Below are positions 18,442-29,756 of a stretch of 64,000 bases of DNA, piece after piece. Below the pieces are notes generated by a model that saw only the letters and a list, made by a program, of their open reading frames with translations, was not told the origin of the DNA and made no database searches. Position 1 is the first letter of the stretch. Every line of letters starts with the position of its first letter. The stretch comes from Caballeronia insecticola (GTDB lineage: Bacteria; Pseudomonadota; Gammaproteobacteria; Burkholderiales; Burkholderiaceae), in NCBI RefSeq assembly GCF_000402035.1, contig NC_021287.1, forward strand, positions 124,001 to 188,000, in the 5' to 3' direction. The translations under genes were made by a program, and so were the position numbers.

Positions 18442-19761
18442 ATGCATCGAACGACACGCGGCCTTCCCGCCCTCTCTTCGCAACGCGCCGGCGGCATGGT
18501 CCGCTGGCTCGGCGTGCTCCTGCTCTCCGTCATGCTGGCGGCCTGCGGTGGCGGCGGCGACAGTTCCAGCTCCAGCAGCGGCGGCAGCTCGGGCGGCAAC
18601 TCCGGTGGTAACTCGGGCGGCTCCGGCGGCGGAAGCTCATCCACCAGTTCGGCGAACGCACAGCCGACCGCGGCCAACGGCACGAACGCAGTGCCGATCA
18701 ACGTCAACTCGGGCGTCGCGAACTTCGTCAATATCCCGAACGTCAGCGTGACGGTATGCGCGCCGGGTTCGTCGGTATGCCAGACCATCGACAACATTCA
18801 GGTCGATACGGCGTCATTCGGCCTGCGCCTTCTCGGATCGGCGGCGCAGTCCGTGCTCGGCAGCCTGCCCGGCACGCGCGCGGCGAACGGCGGGCAACTC
18901 GCGGAATGCGCAGGTTTCGCCGACGGCTACACGTGGGGCACCGTGCGCACCGCTGACGTGAAGATTGGCACCGAGGTCGCCTCAGCCGTGCCGGTGCAGA
19001 TCATCGGCGATCTGGATGCAGCGGCGGCGCCGACCGGCGTCAACGGCTGCCCGTCGGGCAACGACGAGAACTCGACCGCCGATATCGGCGCGAACGGCAT
19101 TCTCGGCATCGGCCCGCAGACCTACGACTGCAGCGCCGGCTGCGTCAGCACGGCGCTCAACGGGATGTATTTCTCGTGCACCAACGGCGCGAATTGCGTC
19201 GGCAGTTCGGTGCCGCTCGCGCAGCAGGTCACCAATCCGGTCACGAAGTTTGCCGTCAACAACAACGGCGTGATCCTCCAGTTGCCGCCGGTGCCGGATG
19301 GCGGTGCACCGAGCGCGGCCGGCGTGCTGATATTCGGCATCGGCACGCAGAGCAACAACGGGCTTACGGGCGTGACGAAATACGGCACCGATCAATACGG
19401 CGATCTGAGCGGCACGTACAAGGGCAACACGTACACGACGTTCTTCGATTCCGGATCGAACGGCAACTTCTTCCCGGACAGCTATCCGCTGTGTTCGTCC
19501 ACCAGTGCGTTCTATTGCCCGAGTTCGGAGCAGTCGTTGTCGGCGACGATCCGCGGCACCGAAGGCAACAGCGCCGTCGTGCCGTTCCAGCTCGTGAGCG
19601 CACGCACGCTGACGCAGAACAGCTCGAACTTCGCGTTCAACAGTCTTGGCGGCCAGCTAGGCCTCGACAACATGTTCGACTTCGGCCTGCCGTTCTTCTT
19701 CGGGCGGCATGTGTATGTCGGATTCCAGTTGCCGAATAGTCCGGCCTATGTGGCGTTCTGA
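18442..19761 (+). CDS. DUF3443 family lipoprotein, possible aspartic-protease fold
   Basis: A 439-residue protein with a lipoprotein signal (LSVMLAAC, lipid on the Cys) followed by a Gly/Ser-rich stalk of about 40 residues that would lift the globular part from the membrane. The globular part has two related motifs, VDTASFGLRLL in the first half and FFDSGSNGNFF in the second, resembling the paired D-T/S-G-S catalytic loops of two-lobed pepsin-type aspartic proteases. The first motif has DTA in place of DTG. Several Cys pairs suggest disulfides, consistent with periplasmic exposure. Protease activity is inference; the family is formally uncharacterised. Confidence 0.8.
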   Translation: MHRTTRGLPALSSQRAGGMVRWLGVLLLSVMLAACGGGGDSSSSSSGGSSGGNSGGNSGGSGGGSSSTSSANAQPTAANGTNAVPINVNSGVANFVNIPNVSVTVCAPGSSVCQTIDNIQVDTASFGLRLLGSAAQSVLGSLPGTRAANGGQLAECAGFADGYTWGTVRTADVKIGTEVASAVPVQIIGDLDAAAAPTGVNGCPSGNDENSTADIGANGILGIGPQTYDCSAGCVSTALNGMYFSCTNGANCVGSSVPLAQQVTNPVTKFAVNNNGVILQLPPVPDGGAPSAAGVLIFGIGTQSNNGLTGVTKYGTDQYGDLSGTYKGNTYTTFFDSGSNGNFFPDSYPLCSSTSAFYCPSSEQSLSATIRGTEGNSAVVPFQLVSARTLTQNSSNFAFNSLGGQLGLDNMFDFGLPFFFGRHVYVGFQLPNSPAYVAF

Positions 19762-19785
19762 TCGTCGGGTTTTTTAGACGATGAC

Positions 19786-19821
19786 AAAACCGGCTGCGCA
19801 TTCACGCAGCCGGTTTTTTTT
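19786..19821 (+). terminator. intrinsic terminator, probably bidirectional
   Basis: ACCGGCTGCG pairs with CGCAGCCGGT, flanked by AAA on one side and eight Ts on the other. It sits between the convergent DUF3443 and SDR genes and can serve both. Confidence 0.88.
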
Positions 19822-19823
19822 CG

Positions 19824-20597
19824 TCACTCGGCGGCGCGCGGCTTGCGCGGCGCGCGCTCGAAAAGCGCGTCGTAGAGCCAGCGCGGCAACGCATGCAGCA
19901 GCATGCCCGCGATGCGCATCTGCCACGGAAACGTCGCGTAGCGCACCTTGCGGTCGATCGCGCTCGCGGCCTTCGCGGCGAAGCGCTCGGCGTCCATCAG
20001 GAAGGGCATCGGATACGGGTTGTGCGCGGTCATCTCCGAGCGCACGTAGCCCGGCGCGATCGTGACGACGGATACGCCGAGCGGCCGCATCTCGACGCGC
20101 AGCGCCTCCAGATATTTCGCCGCCGCCGCCTTCGACGCGCTGTACGCGCCCGATCCCGGCAACCCGCGCACGCCCGCGACGCTCGCGATACCGACGAGCG
20201 TGCCATGCCGCGCGGCCGTCATCGATGCGACGAAGGGCTCGAAAGTCGCGACCATGCCGAGATAATTGACGTCCATCACGGCGCGGAAGGTGGGGAGATC
20301 GCCGTGGCCGGTCAGCACGCCGCGGCTCATGCCCGCGTTCGCGATGACGATATCCGCCGCGCCATGCTCCGCGATGAAACGGCGCGCGGCGTCGGCGAGC
20401 GCGTCGGTGTCGCGGACATCGACGGGATAGATCGAAATGGGAGCGTGCGGATGGCGGGCCGCGAAGGCGGCGAGAGAATCGGCGCGGCGGGCGACGAGGC
20501 CGACCACGGCCCCGCGCGTCACATAATGTTCGGCCAGCGCGAGACCGATGCCGCTCGATGCGCCGGTGATGAAGACCTTCAGGCGAACTGCGTTCAT
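19824..20597 (-). CDS. short-chain dehydrogenase/reductase
   Basis: A 257-residue NAD(P)-dependent oxidoreductase of the classical SDR fold. The dinucleotide loop TGASSGIG is at residues 11-18, NAG follows beta 4, and the catalytic Ser plus YSASK are present. The C-terminal 50 residues are hydrophobic and basic, seen in SDRs that associate with membranes or act on acyl chains. The substrate is unknown. It is the last gene of a leftward run after dsbA, whose stop lies 26 bp upstream of this ATG. Confidence 0.85.
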   Translation of the reverse strand: MNAVRLKVFITGASSGIGLALAEHYVTRGAVVGLVARRADSLAAFAARHPHAPISIYPVDVRDTDALADAARRFIAEHGAADIVIANAGMSRGVLTGHGDLPTFRAVMDVNYLGMVATFEPFVASMTAARHGTLVGIASVAGVRGLPGSGAYSASKAAAAKYLEALRVEMRPLGVSVVTIAPGYVRSEMTAHNPYPMPFLMDAERFAAKAASAIDRKVRYATFPWQMRIAGMLLHALPRWLYDALFERAPRKPRAAE

Positions 20598-20623
20598 ACC
20601 GGCGCGCGGGGCGAAAAGGGGGA

Positions 20624-21271
20624 TCAGAGCTTCTTGTCGCGGACTTGCTGGACCAGGAAGTCCATCACCTGCGTGGTGCCGGACAGGCTGTTGGTCATCG
20701 CCGGGCCGGTTACGTATTTGCCTTGCACGATGACCGTCGGCACGCCGTCGATCTTGTAGTCCTGCAGCAACTTGGCGTCGCGCTGCACGGCGCTTTGCGT
20801 CGAGAAGGAGTTATACGCGTCCATGTACTTCTTCTTGTCGACGCCTTGCGTGGCGAGGAAGTCGGCCTGCGCCTGAGGCGTGAGCAGATAGTTCTTCTTC
20901 ACGTGGATTTCGTTGAACACGGCCGGCGTGACCTTTTCAGCAACGCCGAGCGCGTCGAGCGCGTGATACATCTTCGAATGCGGGATGAAGTCGTCGCGGA
21001 ACGCCACCGGCACGCGTTTGAACACGACGTCCGGGCCTTGCTTCTTCTCCCACGCCTCGATGTACGGCTCGAACTCGTTGCAGTGCGGGCAGCCGTACCA
21101 GAAGAATTCGATGACTTCGACCTTGCCCGCAGGCGCGCTGACCGGCTGCGCCGCCTGCAGCACCGTGTAATCCTTGCCCGCGGCGGGCTGGGCTGCGGCC
21201 GTGCCCGCGACGCTCAACGTGGCGGCAGCGATGCCGAGGGAAAGAGCAAACGCGCTAAACAGTTTTTTCAT
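20624..21271 (-). CDS. dsbA: thiol:disulfide interchange protein DsbA
   Basis: A 215-residue periplasmic oxidase that introduces disulfides into exported proteins. An N-terminal signal peptide (cleavage near residue 27, after AAA) precedes a thioredoxin fold with active site C61-P-H-C64 and the cis-proline loop GVPTVIV. ATG 21269-21271 gives a normal MKKLFSAFALSLG signal; the 16 extra in-frame residues upstream are not signal-like. It lies between a SPOR-domain protein and an SDR, a recurring order in the Burkholderiaceae. Confidence 0.95.
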   Translation of the reverse strand: MKKLFSAFALSLGIAAATLSVAGTAAAQPAAGKDYTVLQAAQPVSAPAGKVEVIEFFWYGCPHCNEFEPYIEAWEKKQGPDVVFKRVPVAFRDDFIPHSKMYHALDALGVAEKVTPAVFNEIHVKKNYLLTPQAQADFLATQGVDKKKYMDAYNSFSTQSAVQRDAKLLQDYKIDGVPTVIVQGKYVTGPAMTNSLSGTTQVMDFLVQQVRDKKL

Positions 21272-21411
21272 GATTGGAGAGTGAACGAAGGGTTCGCGAA
21301 TGGACCGCGACAGGTACAAAAGCTGGTGCGTAAGTGGGACATACGACGCTTAAACCACGCTTAAGCCGGACCGGCGATGCGAGACTTCGCAGCACCGGCC
21401 CTCTTGCTCGC

Positions 21412-21434
21412 CTGCGCGGTATTTAACCGCGCAG
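21412..21434. other. hairpin CTGCGCGGT / ACCGCGCAG downstream of the SPOR gene
   Basis: A perfect nine-base stem with loop ATTTA lies 23 bp past the SPOR gene stop. There is no T tract on the minus strand, so it may stabilise an mRNA end or weakly attenuate before dsbA rather than terminate fully. Confidence 0.45.
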
Positions 21435-21457
21435 ACGCCTCGACTTCGCTTGCTGCT

Positions 21458-22231
21458 TTATTGCTTGGAGAAACGGATCACGGCGGTATCGACGCCCGCA
21501 TCGGACAGACGCTGACGCGCGGTGTTCATGTCCTCGAACTTCGCGAACGGACCGATGCGCACGCGATAGTACGTCACGCCACCCGCATCGCGCTGCGTGA
21601 CCTTCGATTCGAAGCCCTGGAAGCCGAGACGCGCGCGCTGTTGCTCGGCGTCGGCCTGCGTCTTGTACGCGCCCACTTGCAGGAAGTAGCCGGTGTTCAC
21701 GTCACCCGGTGCGGGCGGCGTGTTCTTCGCCGTGGCGGGCGCCGAGGCGCCCTTCGGCGGCGTGGCGGCAGCGTTGCTCGACACGCCGGGTGCGGTCGGC
21801 GCGCTCGCGTTTTCGGGCTTCTTCGTGGCCGTCGTGCTGGCCGACTTCGGCGCGGACGTGGCGCCCGACGGCGGCACTTCGACGATCTGCGGCTCGTCGA
21901 GGATGCCCGACGACTGCGTCTGGTTGTTGGTCTGGCCCGGCGCGGTGTTCGGCGGCGTAGGCTGCGCGGCTTGCGGCACCGGCTGACCCGGCGTCTTGCC
22001 CTGCAGCGGACGATTCGGGTCGTACGGCTGCGTGGCGGCGGGCGCGGAGTTCGCCTCCGATGCCGGCGGCGCGACCTTCGCCACGAACGGCGTAGGCGCA
22101 CGCGTGATGTACAGCGCGACGATCACGGCGATCGCGAGGCCAACGATCAACCCGAGCACGATGCCGAGAAAGGTTCCCCCGGTTTGTTTCGACTGCTTGG
22201 ACTGCCTGGGCGTGCGGCTTGGTTTTGCCAT
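21458..22231 (-). CDS. SPOR domain membrane protein (FtsN-like)
   Basis: A 257-residue bitopic protein: short basic cytoplasmic N-terminus, one membrane helix (about 20-42), a long Pro/Ala/Thr-rich periplasmic linker, and a C-terminal SPOR domain (YFLQVGAYKTQADAEQQRARL to VRIGPFAKFEDMNTARQRL) that binds denuded septal peptidoglycan. This layout is that of FtsN and related division proteins. The ATG at 22229-22231 is used because an AGGTGA site is well placed; a GTG 12 bases further up is less likely. It is directly downstream of argS, the usual place of the FtsN-like gene in beta-proteobacteria. Confidence 0.85.
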   Translation of the reverse strand: MAKPSRTPRQSKQSKQTGGTFLGIVLGLIVGLAIAVIVALYITRAPTPFVAKVAPPASEANSAPAATQPYDPNRPLQGKTPGQPVPQAAQPTPPNTAPGQTNNQTQSSGILDEPQIVEVPPSGATSAPKSASTTATKKPENASAPTAPGVSSNAAATPPKGASAPATAKNTPPAPGDVNTGYFLQVGAYKTQADAEQQRARLGFQGFESKVTQRDAGGVTYYRVRIGPFAKFEDMNTARQRLSDAGVDTAVIRFSKQ

Positions 22232-22372
22232 CGTATGAATCACCTGCGAGAAAAGCTTCTGGTTGGCCGACGATTATAGCGGCGGCTCAAGACGAACCCG
22301 CCCGAAGTTCCCGTCCGCCCACACAGAAAACTCCTATTTTCTGGGTGTGCGTTCGGGAGGCGAGGCAGGCGT

Positions 22373-24157
22373 TCACATCTTTTGGGGAGCGGATACACCG
22401 ATTGTTGCGAGACCGTTTTCGAGGACCTGGCGCGTCGCCGCGAGCAGCGCGATGCGTGCGGTGCGTTCCTTTTCTTCGTCCACGAGCACGCGCTCCGCAT
22501 TGTAGAACGAGTGAAATTCGCCAGCGAGATCGCGCAGATAAAACGCAACAGCGTGCGGCGCGAGTTCGTTCGCGGCGTGTTCGAGCATTTCCGGATACTC
22601 GGCGAGCTTGTTGAGCAGCGCCATGGCGCGGTCGCTCGAAAGCGGCGAGAGATCGGCCTGCGCGGCCTGCGCGAGATCGCCGCCGTAACGCTCCTTCCAG
22701 TCATTCAGAATCGTGCAGATGCGCGCGTGCGCGTATTGCACGTAGTAGACCGGGTTTTCGTCGTTCTGCTTGAGCGCGAGATCGATATCGAACACGAATT
22801 CGGTGTCGGCCTTGCGCGAGATCAGGAAGAAGCGCACGGCGTCGCGGCCGCGGCGGATGGTGTCCGGATCGATCTGATCGGGCGCGGTCTCGTGGCCCGG
22901 CATCAGGCCGCCCGACCATTCGATCAGGTCGCGCACCGTCACGTAGCTGCCCGCGCGCTTGGAAATTTTCACTTCCTGACCGTCGCGCATGACGGTCACC
23001 ATCTTGTGCAGCACGTAGTCGGGATAGCCCTTCGGAATGCCGACGCCGAGCCCTTGCAACCCGGCGCGCACGCGCGCGATCGTGCCGTGATGGTCCGAGC
23101 CCTGAATATTGATGACCTTGGTAAAACCGCGTTCCCACTTGGCCACGTGATACGCGACGTCCGGCACGAAGTACGTGAACGTGCCGTCGGATTTTTTCAT
23201 CACGCGGTCTTTGTCGTCGCCGTCGTCGGTGGTGCGCAGCCACAGCGCGCCGTCCTGCTCGTACGTCTTGCCTGCATCGACGAGCGACGCGACCGTTTTC
23301 TCGACGCGGCCTTCCTTGTACAGCGACGACTCCAGATAGAACTGGTCGAAGCGCACGCCGAACGCGGTGAGATCCATGTCCTGCTCGTGACGCAGATACG
23401 CGACGGCGAAATGGCGGATGGCTTCGAGATCGTCGACGTCGCCTGCGCCCTTCACCGGCTCGCCGTCCTTCGCCGCGACCGTTGCGCCCGCCATGTAGTC
23501 GCGCGCAATGTCCGCGATGTACTCGCCGTTGTAGGCCGCCTCGGGCCATTCGGCGTCGCCCGGCTTGAGGCCGCGCGCGCGCAATTGAGTGGACGTGGCG
23601 AGATTGTTGATCTGCACGCCCGCGTCGTTGTAATAGAACTCGCGATGCACCTCGTAGCCCTGCGTTTCGAGCAGGTTGGAAAGCGCGTCGCCGAGCGCGG
23701 CCTGGCGGCCGTGGCCGACGTGCAGCGGGCCGGTCGGATTCGCCGAGACGAACTCGACGAGCACGTGCCTGCCGGCGTCGCGCGTGGAGCGTCCGTAAGC
23801 GGCGCCGCTGCCGAGCACGGCCGGGATCACGGCTTGCTTCGCCGTCGCTGCAAGACGCAGATTGATGAAGCCCGGGCCCGCGACTTCCGCGCCTTCGACG
23901 AGACCTGCCGCCTGCGGATGACCGAGCAGCGCATCGACGATTTGCTGAGCGAGCTGGCGCGGATTGGCGCGCAGCGGCTTGGCGAGCTGCATCGCGACAT
24001 TCGACGCCACGTCGCCGTGGGCCGCGACCTTCGGGCGTTCGAGTACGATCGTCGGGGCGATGAACGCCGCTTCGCTGGCGCCCTGCGTGGCGAGCGCGAC
24101 CTGCTTGACCGCGTCGGTGAGAAGCGTTTCGAGAGTGTGTTTGTGTGCGGGCAGCAT
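22373..24157 (-). CDS. argS: arginyl-tRNA synthetase
   Basis: A 594-residue class I aminoacyl-tRNA synthetase that charges tRNA-Arg. The HIGH-type motif is HVGH at 146-149 ([17 protein letters not shown]), and the KMSKS counterpart appears as KISKR followed by [10 protein letters not shown]. The N-terminal Add-1 domain and the C-terminal DALR anticodon-binding domain are present. The ATG at 24155-24157 gives the usual [13 protein letters not shown] start; open frame continues upstream another 52 codons but through a repeat of GGAACC units, so it is not taken as coding. Confidence 0.96.
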   Translation of the reverse strand: MLPAHKHTLETLLTDAVKQVALATQGASEAAFIAPTIVLERPKVAAHGDVASNVAMQLAKPLRANPRQLAQQIVDALLGHPQAAGLVEGAEVAGPGFINLRLAATAKQAVIPAVLGSGAAYGRSTRDAGRHVLVEFVSANPTGPLHVGHGRQAALGDALSNLLETQGYEVHREFYYNDAGVQINNLATSTQLRARGLKPGDAEWPEAAYNGEYIADIARDYMAGATVAAKDGEPVKGAGDVDDLEAIRHFAVAYLRHEQDMDLTAFGVRFDQFYLESSLYKEGRVEKTVASLVDAGKTYEQDGALWLRTTDDGDDKDRVMKKSDGTFTYFVPDVAYHVAKWERGFTKVINIQGSDHHGTIARVRAGLQGLGVGIPKGYPDYVLHKMVTVMRDGQEVKISKRAGSYVTVRDLIEWSGGLMPGHETAPDQIDPDTIRRGRDAVRFFLISRKADTEFVFDIDLALKQNDENPVYYVQYAHARICTILNDWKERYGGDLAQAAQADLSPLSSDRAMALLNKLAEYPEMLEHAANELAPHAVAFYLRDLAGEFHSFYNAERVLVDEEKERTARIALLAATRQVLENGLATIGVSAPQKM

Positions 24158-24193
24158 GCTGAATGTGATCCAGTGGAGCGGGTCCGAGGCGTC

Positions 24194-24238
24194 GGTTCCT
24201 TCGGTTCCGGCGGTTCCGAGGGTGTCGTTGGTTCCGAT
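24194..24238. repeat. nine-base tandem GGTTCC repeat before argS
   Basis: Five nine-base units start at 24194, 24203, 24212, 24221 and 24230; four begin with GGTTCC and the fourth is degenerate (GGTGTC). It lies 37-81 bp upstream of the argS start in a stretch that stays open in the argS frame. It could be a polymorphic microsatellite or part of a longer alternative N-terminus. Confidence 0.7.
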
Positions 24239-24355
24239 ACGGCGATTGGTTTGAGGCCGGCGCGGGCTGCGTCGAAGCGTCAGTCGCCGCATTCGCGAGG
24301 CGTCGCGGATCAATGCCGGATGATGACTCGGTTATAACCCTGCAAAGTGTGGATT

Positions 24356-24369
24356 TTAGCAGGTGCTAA
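24356..24369. promoter_or_regulatory. palindrome TTAGCA-GG-TGCTAA between argS and DUF1840 gene
   Basis: A perfect inverted repeat with two-base spacer in the divergent argS/DUF1840 intergenic region. The same half-sites with a four-base spacer form the palindrome at the start of the toxin–antitoxin operon (42787-42802). It is a candidate operator; the binding protein is unknown. Confidence 0.35.
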
Positions 24370-24472
24370 TATGTCGAATCAGGGTGTTGTCATGTAGTCA
24401 GGGAGACCGGCTCGTCTGCGTGTTGCGATTGCAAACCGCCAATAACCCAACATAAAGCAAAAGGACCATGCC

Positions 24473-24799
24473 ATGCTGATCACATTTAAAACCAGCGCTG
24501 CACCGGACGTCATGATGCTGGAAAACCTTGCGGAATACTTGCTCGGCATCATCGGCAAGCCGCTCGGCGAACGGGGCGTCATCACGCACGATGAATTGCC
24601 TTCGGCAATCCAGAAACTCGAAGCCGCGGTCGTCGTCGATAAAAAAGAACGCGCCGAGCACGACGGCCACTTCCACGAAGGCGAGGAAGGGCACGAGCCG
24701 CACGAAATTCCTATCGGCCTCGCACAGCGCGCCTATCCGTTCCTCGACATGCTGCGCCTCGCGCAGAAGGCGAACACGGATATTTTGTGGGGCGTCTGA
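24473..24799 (+). CDS. DUF1840 family protein
   Basis: A 108-residue cytoplasmic protein with no signal or membrane segment. The core APDVMMLENLAEYLLGIIGK and the C-terminal IPIGLAQRAYPFLDMLRLAQKANTDILWGV are the DUF1840 signature; the middle is a charged Glu/His-rich segment (HDGHFHEGEEGHEPHE) that could bind metal. The family is found mainly in beta-proteobacteria without known function. It is monocistronic, divergent from argS, and followed by a strong terminator. Confidence 0.85.
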   Translation: MLITFKTSAAPDVMMLENLAEYLLGIIGKPLGERGVITHDELPSAIQKLEAAVVVDKKERAEHDGHFHEGEEGHEPHEIPIGLAQRAYPFLDMLRLAQKANTDILWGV

Positions 24800-24844
24800 T
24801 TCCGCGCCTGAGCCTGAACTGAGCTTGAACGGGCCTGAAAACAG

Positions 24845-24877
24845 AAAACCCGCATCGCTGCCGATGCGGGTTTTTTT
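24845..24877 (+). terminator. intrinsic terminator of DUF1840 gene
   Basis: A 13-bp stem (24845-24857 with 24862-24874) around a CTGC loop, ending in seven Ts. The A tract on the other side lets it also act on leftward transcription. Confidence 0.9.
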
Positions 24878-24918
24878 CTTCCGATGTAACGTCTGACGGC
24901 TTCTAGTCGCGCCGTGCA

Positions 24919-25125
24919 TTACTGCGACTGACCGCCTTCCGCCGGAGCGGGTTTGGCGGGCGTGCGCGGCTTCTTCGGCTTCTTGGGTTTCTTCTTGTGC
25001 TCCGTCTGCGGCGGCGAGTACGAGGACGCCTGAGTGCTGCTGGCCTGCGCAAACGCAGCCGAACTCGATGCCGCGAGCACAGCCGCGGCGATCGCTACGG
25101 TTACGGTGGACGTCATCTTCTTCAT
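24919..25125 (-). CDS. small secreted Lys/Pro-rich protein
   Basis: A 68-residue exported peptide. The ATG at 25123-25125 follows a CGGAGAAAG site and begins MKKMTSTVTVAIAAAVLAASS, a clear signal peptide cut after AFA near residue 25. The mature 43 residues are Ser/Gln at first, then strongly basic (HKKKPKKPKKPR) and end in a Gly/Gln tail. No family is recognised. Basic Pro/Lys segments can bind nucleic acid, lipopolysaccharide or wall polymers, but no role is shown. Upstream in-frame codons to 25176 lack signal character. Confidence 0.6.
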   Translation of the reverse strand: MKKMTSTVTVAIAAAVLAASSSAAFAQASSTQASSYSPPQTEHKKKPKKPKKPRTPAKPAPAEGGQSQ

Positions 25126-25283
25126 GCGACTTTCTCCGTGACGAAAAAATGCGTGCCCGTCGTCGTGACGGTCCATCGCGGTGACAAGTCTACGGAAATC
25201 AAAAAGTTCCCGCCGTCAGCCCGTGTTTTTTTCGATATCACGCGGGCGATATGTTGCTTGCCCGCCGCGTTGCTTTCCGGTCC

Positions 25284-28001
<2,718 letters not shown>

Positions 28002-28043
28002 GGTGTCTTATCTCTTTTGTGGTGCTAGGTCAGGCACGCTGTT

Positions 28044-29105
28044 TTACGCAACTTCGCGATACTGCGAAGGGAACGCGCGCGGCTTCACTTCCGCAAGCGC
28101 CTTCGCGATCTCCGCGATGTGCTCCGGCGTCGTGCCGCAGCAACCGCCCGCGAGATTCACGAGCCCCGCCGTCGCGAATTCCTTCAGCAGGCCTGAGGTC
28201 ACGTCCGGCGTTTCGTCGAAGCCCGTGTCGCTCATCGGATTGGGCAGGCCCGCGTTCGGATAGCACGACACGTAGGTATCGCACAGCTTCGCCAGTTCGG
28301 CGATGTACGGGCGCATCAGCGCAGCGCCGAGTGCGCAGTTCAAGCCGAAGGTCAGCGGCTTCGCGTGACGCAGCGAGTTCCAGAAGGCCTCGACGGTCTG
28401 GCCGGAGAGGATGCGGCCCGAGGCGTCCGTGACGGTGCCCGAGATCATGATCGGCACGAGTTCGCCCGTGTCTTCGAACAACTCGTCGAGCGCGAACAAC
28501 GCGGCCTTGGCGTTCAGCGTGTCGAAGATCGTTTCGACCAGAAACAGGTCGCAGCCCGCATCGAGCAGCGCCTTCGCCTGCTCGTAATAGGCCTCGCGCA
28601 GTTCGTCGAAGCTCACGTTGCGCGCGCCCGGATCGTTGACGTCCGGCGAAATGCTGGCGGTTTTCGGCGTCGGCCCGATCGCGCCCGCGACGAAGCGCGG
28701 CTTGTCCGGCGTCGAGTACGCATCGCAGGCGGCGCGCGCGAGCTTCGCCGATTCGATGTTCATCTCGGCGGCTAAGTCTTCCATGCCGTAATCGGCCTGC
28801 GCCACGCGCGTCGCCCCGAACGTGTTCGTTTCGATGATGTCCGCGCCCGCCGCCAGATACTGCTCGTGAATCTCGCGGATGACGTGCGGCTGCGTAATCG
28901 ACAGCAGTTCGTTGTTGCCCTTGATGTCGCGGCCATAGTCCTTGAAGCGCTCGCCACGGTAGGCGGCTTCGTCGAGCTTGTAGCGCTGGATCATCGTGCC
29001 CATGGCGCCGTCGAGAATCAGGATGCGCGTGTCGAGAAGCGCGGGCAGCGCAGCGCCGCGCGTATAGGCGCGCGCGGAGGCTTTCGGAATGGCGTTCTGG
29101 GTCAT
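28044..29105 (-). CDS. metH: methionine synthase, homocysteine methyltransferase half
   Basis: A 353-residue zinc-dependent homocysteine-binding domain. [11 protein letters not shown] near residue 30, GLNCALG and the [10 protein letters not shown] segment supply the Zn-ligating cysteines. It equals the first module of E. coli MetH and must act in trans with the cobalamin half encoded next. The ATG at 29103-29105 is chosen; an extended -10-like TACAAT lies at 29149-29144 on the minus strand. Further in-frame upstream sequence is not MetH-like. Splitting metH into two genes is common in Burkholderiaceae. Confidence 0.93.
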   Translation of the reverse strand: MTQNAIPKASARAYTRGAALPALLDTRILILDGAMGTMIQRYKLDEAAYRGERFKDYGRDIKGNNELLSITQPHVIREIHEQYLAAGADIIETNTFGATRVAQADYGMEDLAAEMNIESAKLARAACDAYSTPDKPRFVAGAIGPTPKTASISPDVNDPGARNVSFDELREAYYEQAKALLDAGCDLFLVETIFDTLNAKAALFALDELFEDTGELVPIMISGTVTDASGRILSGQTVEAFWNSLRHAKPLTFGLNCALGAALMRPYIAELAKLCDTYVSCYPNAGLPNPMSDTGFDETPDVTSGLLKEFATAGLVNLAGGCCGTTPEHIAEIAKALAEVKPRAFPSQYREVA

Positions 29106-29216
29106 GACGGACAAGGCCTGCACCAAGTGTGAAATAGCCTGACATTGTAGCCGCAGCGGGCAGCAGCCGCCCCGGCGGGCAGGCGCTTTGGCGGCACCGA
29201 CAGGATGGATGGCGGC

Positions 29217-29250
29217 AAAAAAAGAACCCCGCCGGTTACCGTGCGGGGTC
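29217..29250 (-). terminator. intrinsic terminator of DUF3567 gene
   Basis: On the minus strand a CCCCGC/GCGGGG-based stem with a TAA loop is followed by seven Ts. It lies about 113 bp past the DUF3567 stop and before the metH promoter. Confidence 0.8.
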
Positions 29251-29362
29251 TTTAGATGGGTCCTGCAGATGCAGGCAGGTGTCGCCTGTGCCGCATGCTG
29301 CCGAAGTGATCGAAGCGATTGCGGCAATGAGCGCGGGACGGCCAGCCGCCCGCGCCTGCGCG

Positions 29363-29620
29363 TCAGTGAAGCACGACTGGCTGATTCATCAAGATATCGA
29401 ACTGACCGAGAAATTCGTCGACGTCTTCGAGCGACAGTTCTTCCTTGATCAACTGCTGCACGCTCTCGCGAAACTTTGCGGCGAGCGCCCCGTCGATAAA
29501 AATTTCCCGCTGCGTGTTCTTGTCGACGATCTCGTATCCGCCCGCCTTCATGGCGAGATGGTTGTCCTGCGGCGGAAACTCGACGACGCAATAGTTGGGG
29601 CTGTTGTAAATCATTTGCAT
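29363..29620 (-). CDS. DUF3567 family protein
   Basis: An 85-residue cytoplasmic protein, [18 protein letters not shown] start, GGYEIVDKN and a C-terminal helical [19 protein letters not shown] segment, all typical of DUF3567, a small beta-proteobacterial family of unknown function. An AGGAG site eight bases upstream fixes the ATG at 29618-29620. It stands alone between metH and an alpha/beta hydrolase gene. Confidence 0.85.
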   Translation of the reverse strand: MQMIYNSPNYCVVEFPPQDNHLAMKAGGYEIVDKNTQREIFIDGALAAKFRESVQQLIKEELSLEDVDEFLGQFDILMNQPVVLH

Positions 29621-29756
29621 GGCGACACTCCTAATTCCTCGTTTGCTCCGTGGCAAAACCTGACGCGTATTTGGAGCGATTGGGTTGGAATTCAAGGGGT
29701 GGCCTCGATGTGATGCCGGTGATCGAGGCTTTCTTTTGCAGCAGAAACGGTACGAA

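Noticed and set aside
18565..18645. Gly/Ser repeat as a mobile or variable repeat element
   Set aside because: It is ordinary low-complexity coding sequence for the lipoprotein stalk; units are irregular.
22382..24337. Long plus-strand open frame opposite argS
   Set aside because: It exactly shadows ArgS; no independent coding evidence.
29106..29216. Possible cobalamin, SAM or SAH riboswitch before metH
   Set aside because: I found no recognisable B12 box, SAM-I core or SAH-type core; only a -10-like TACAAT.
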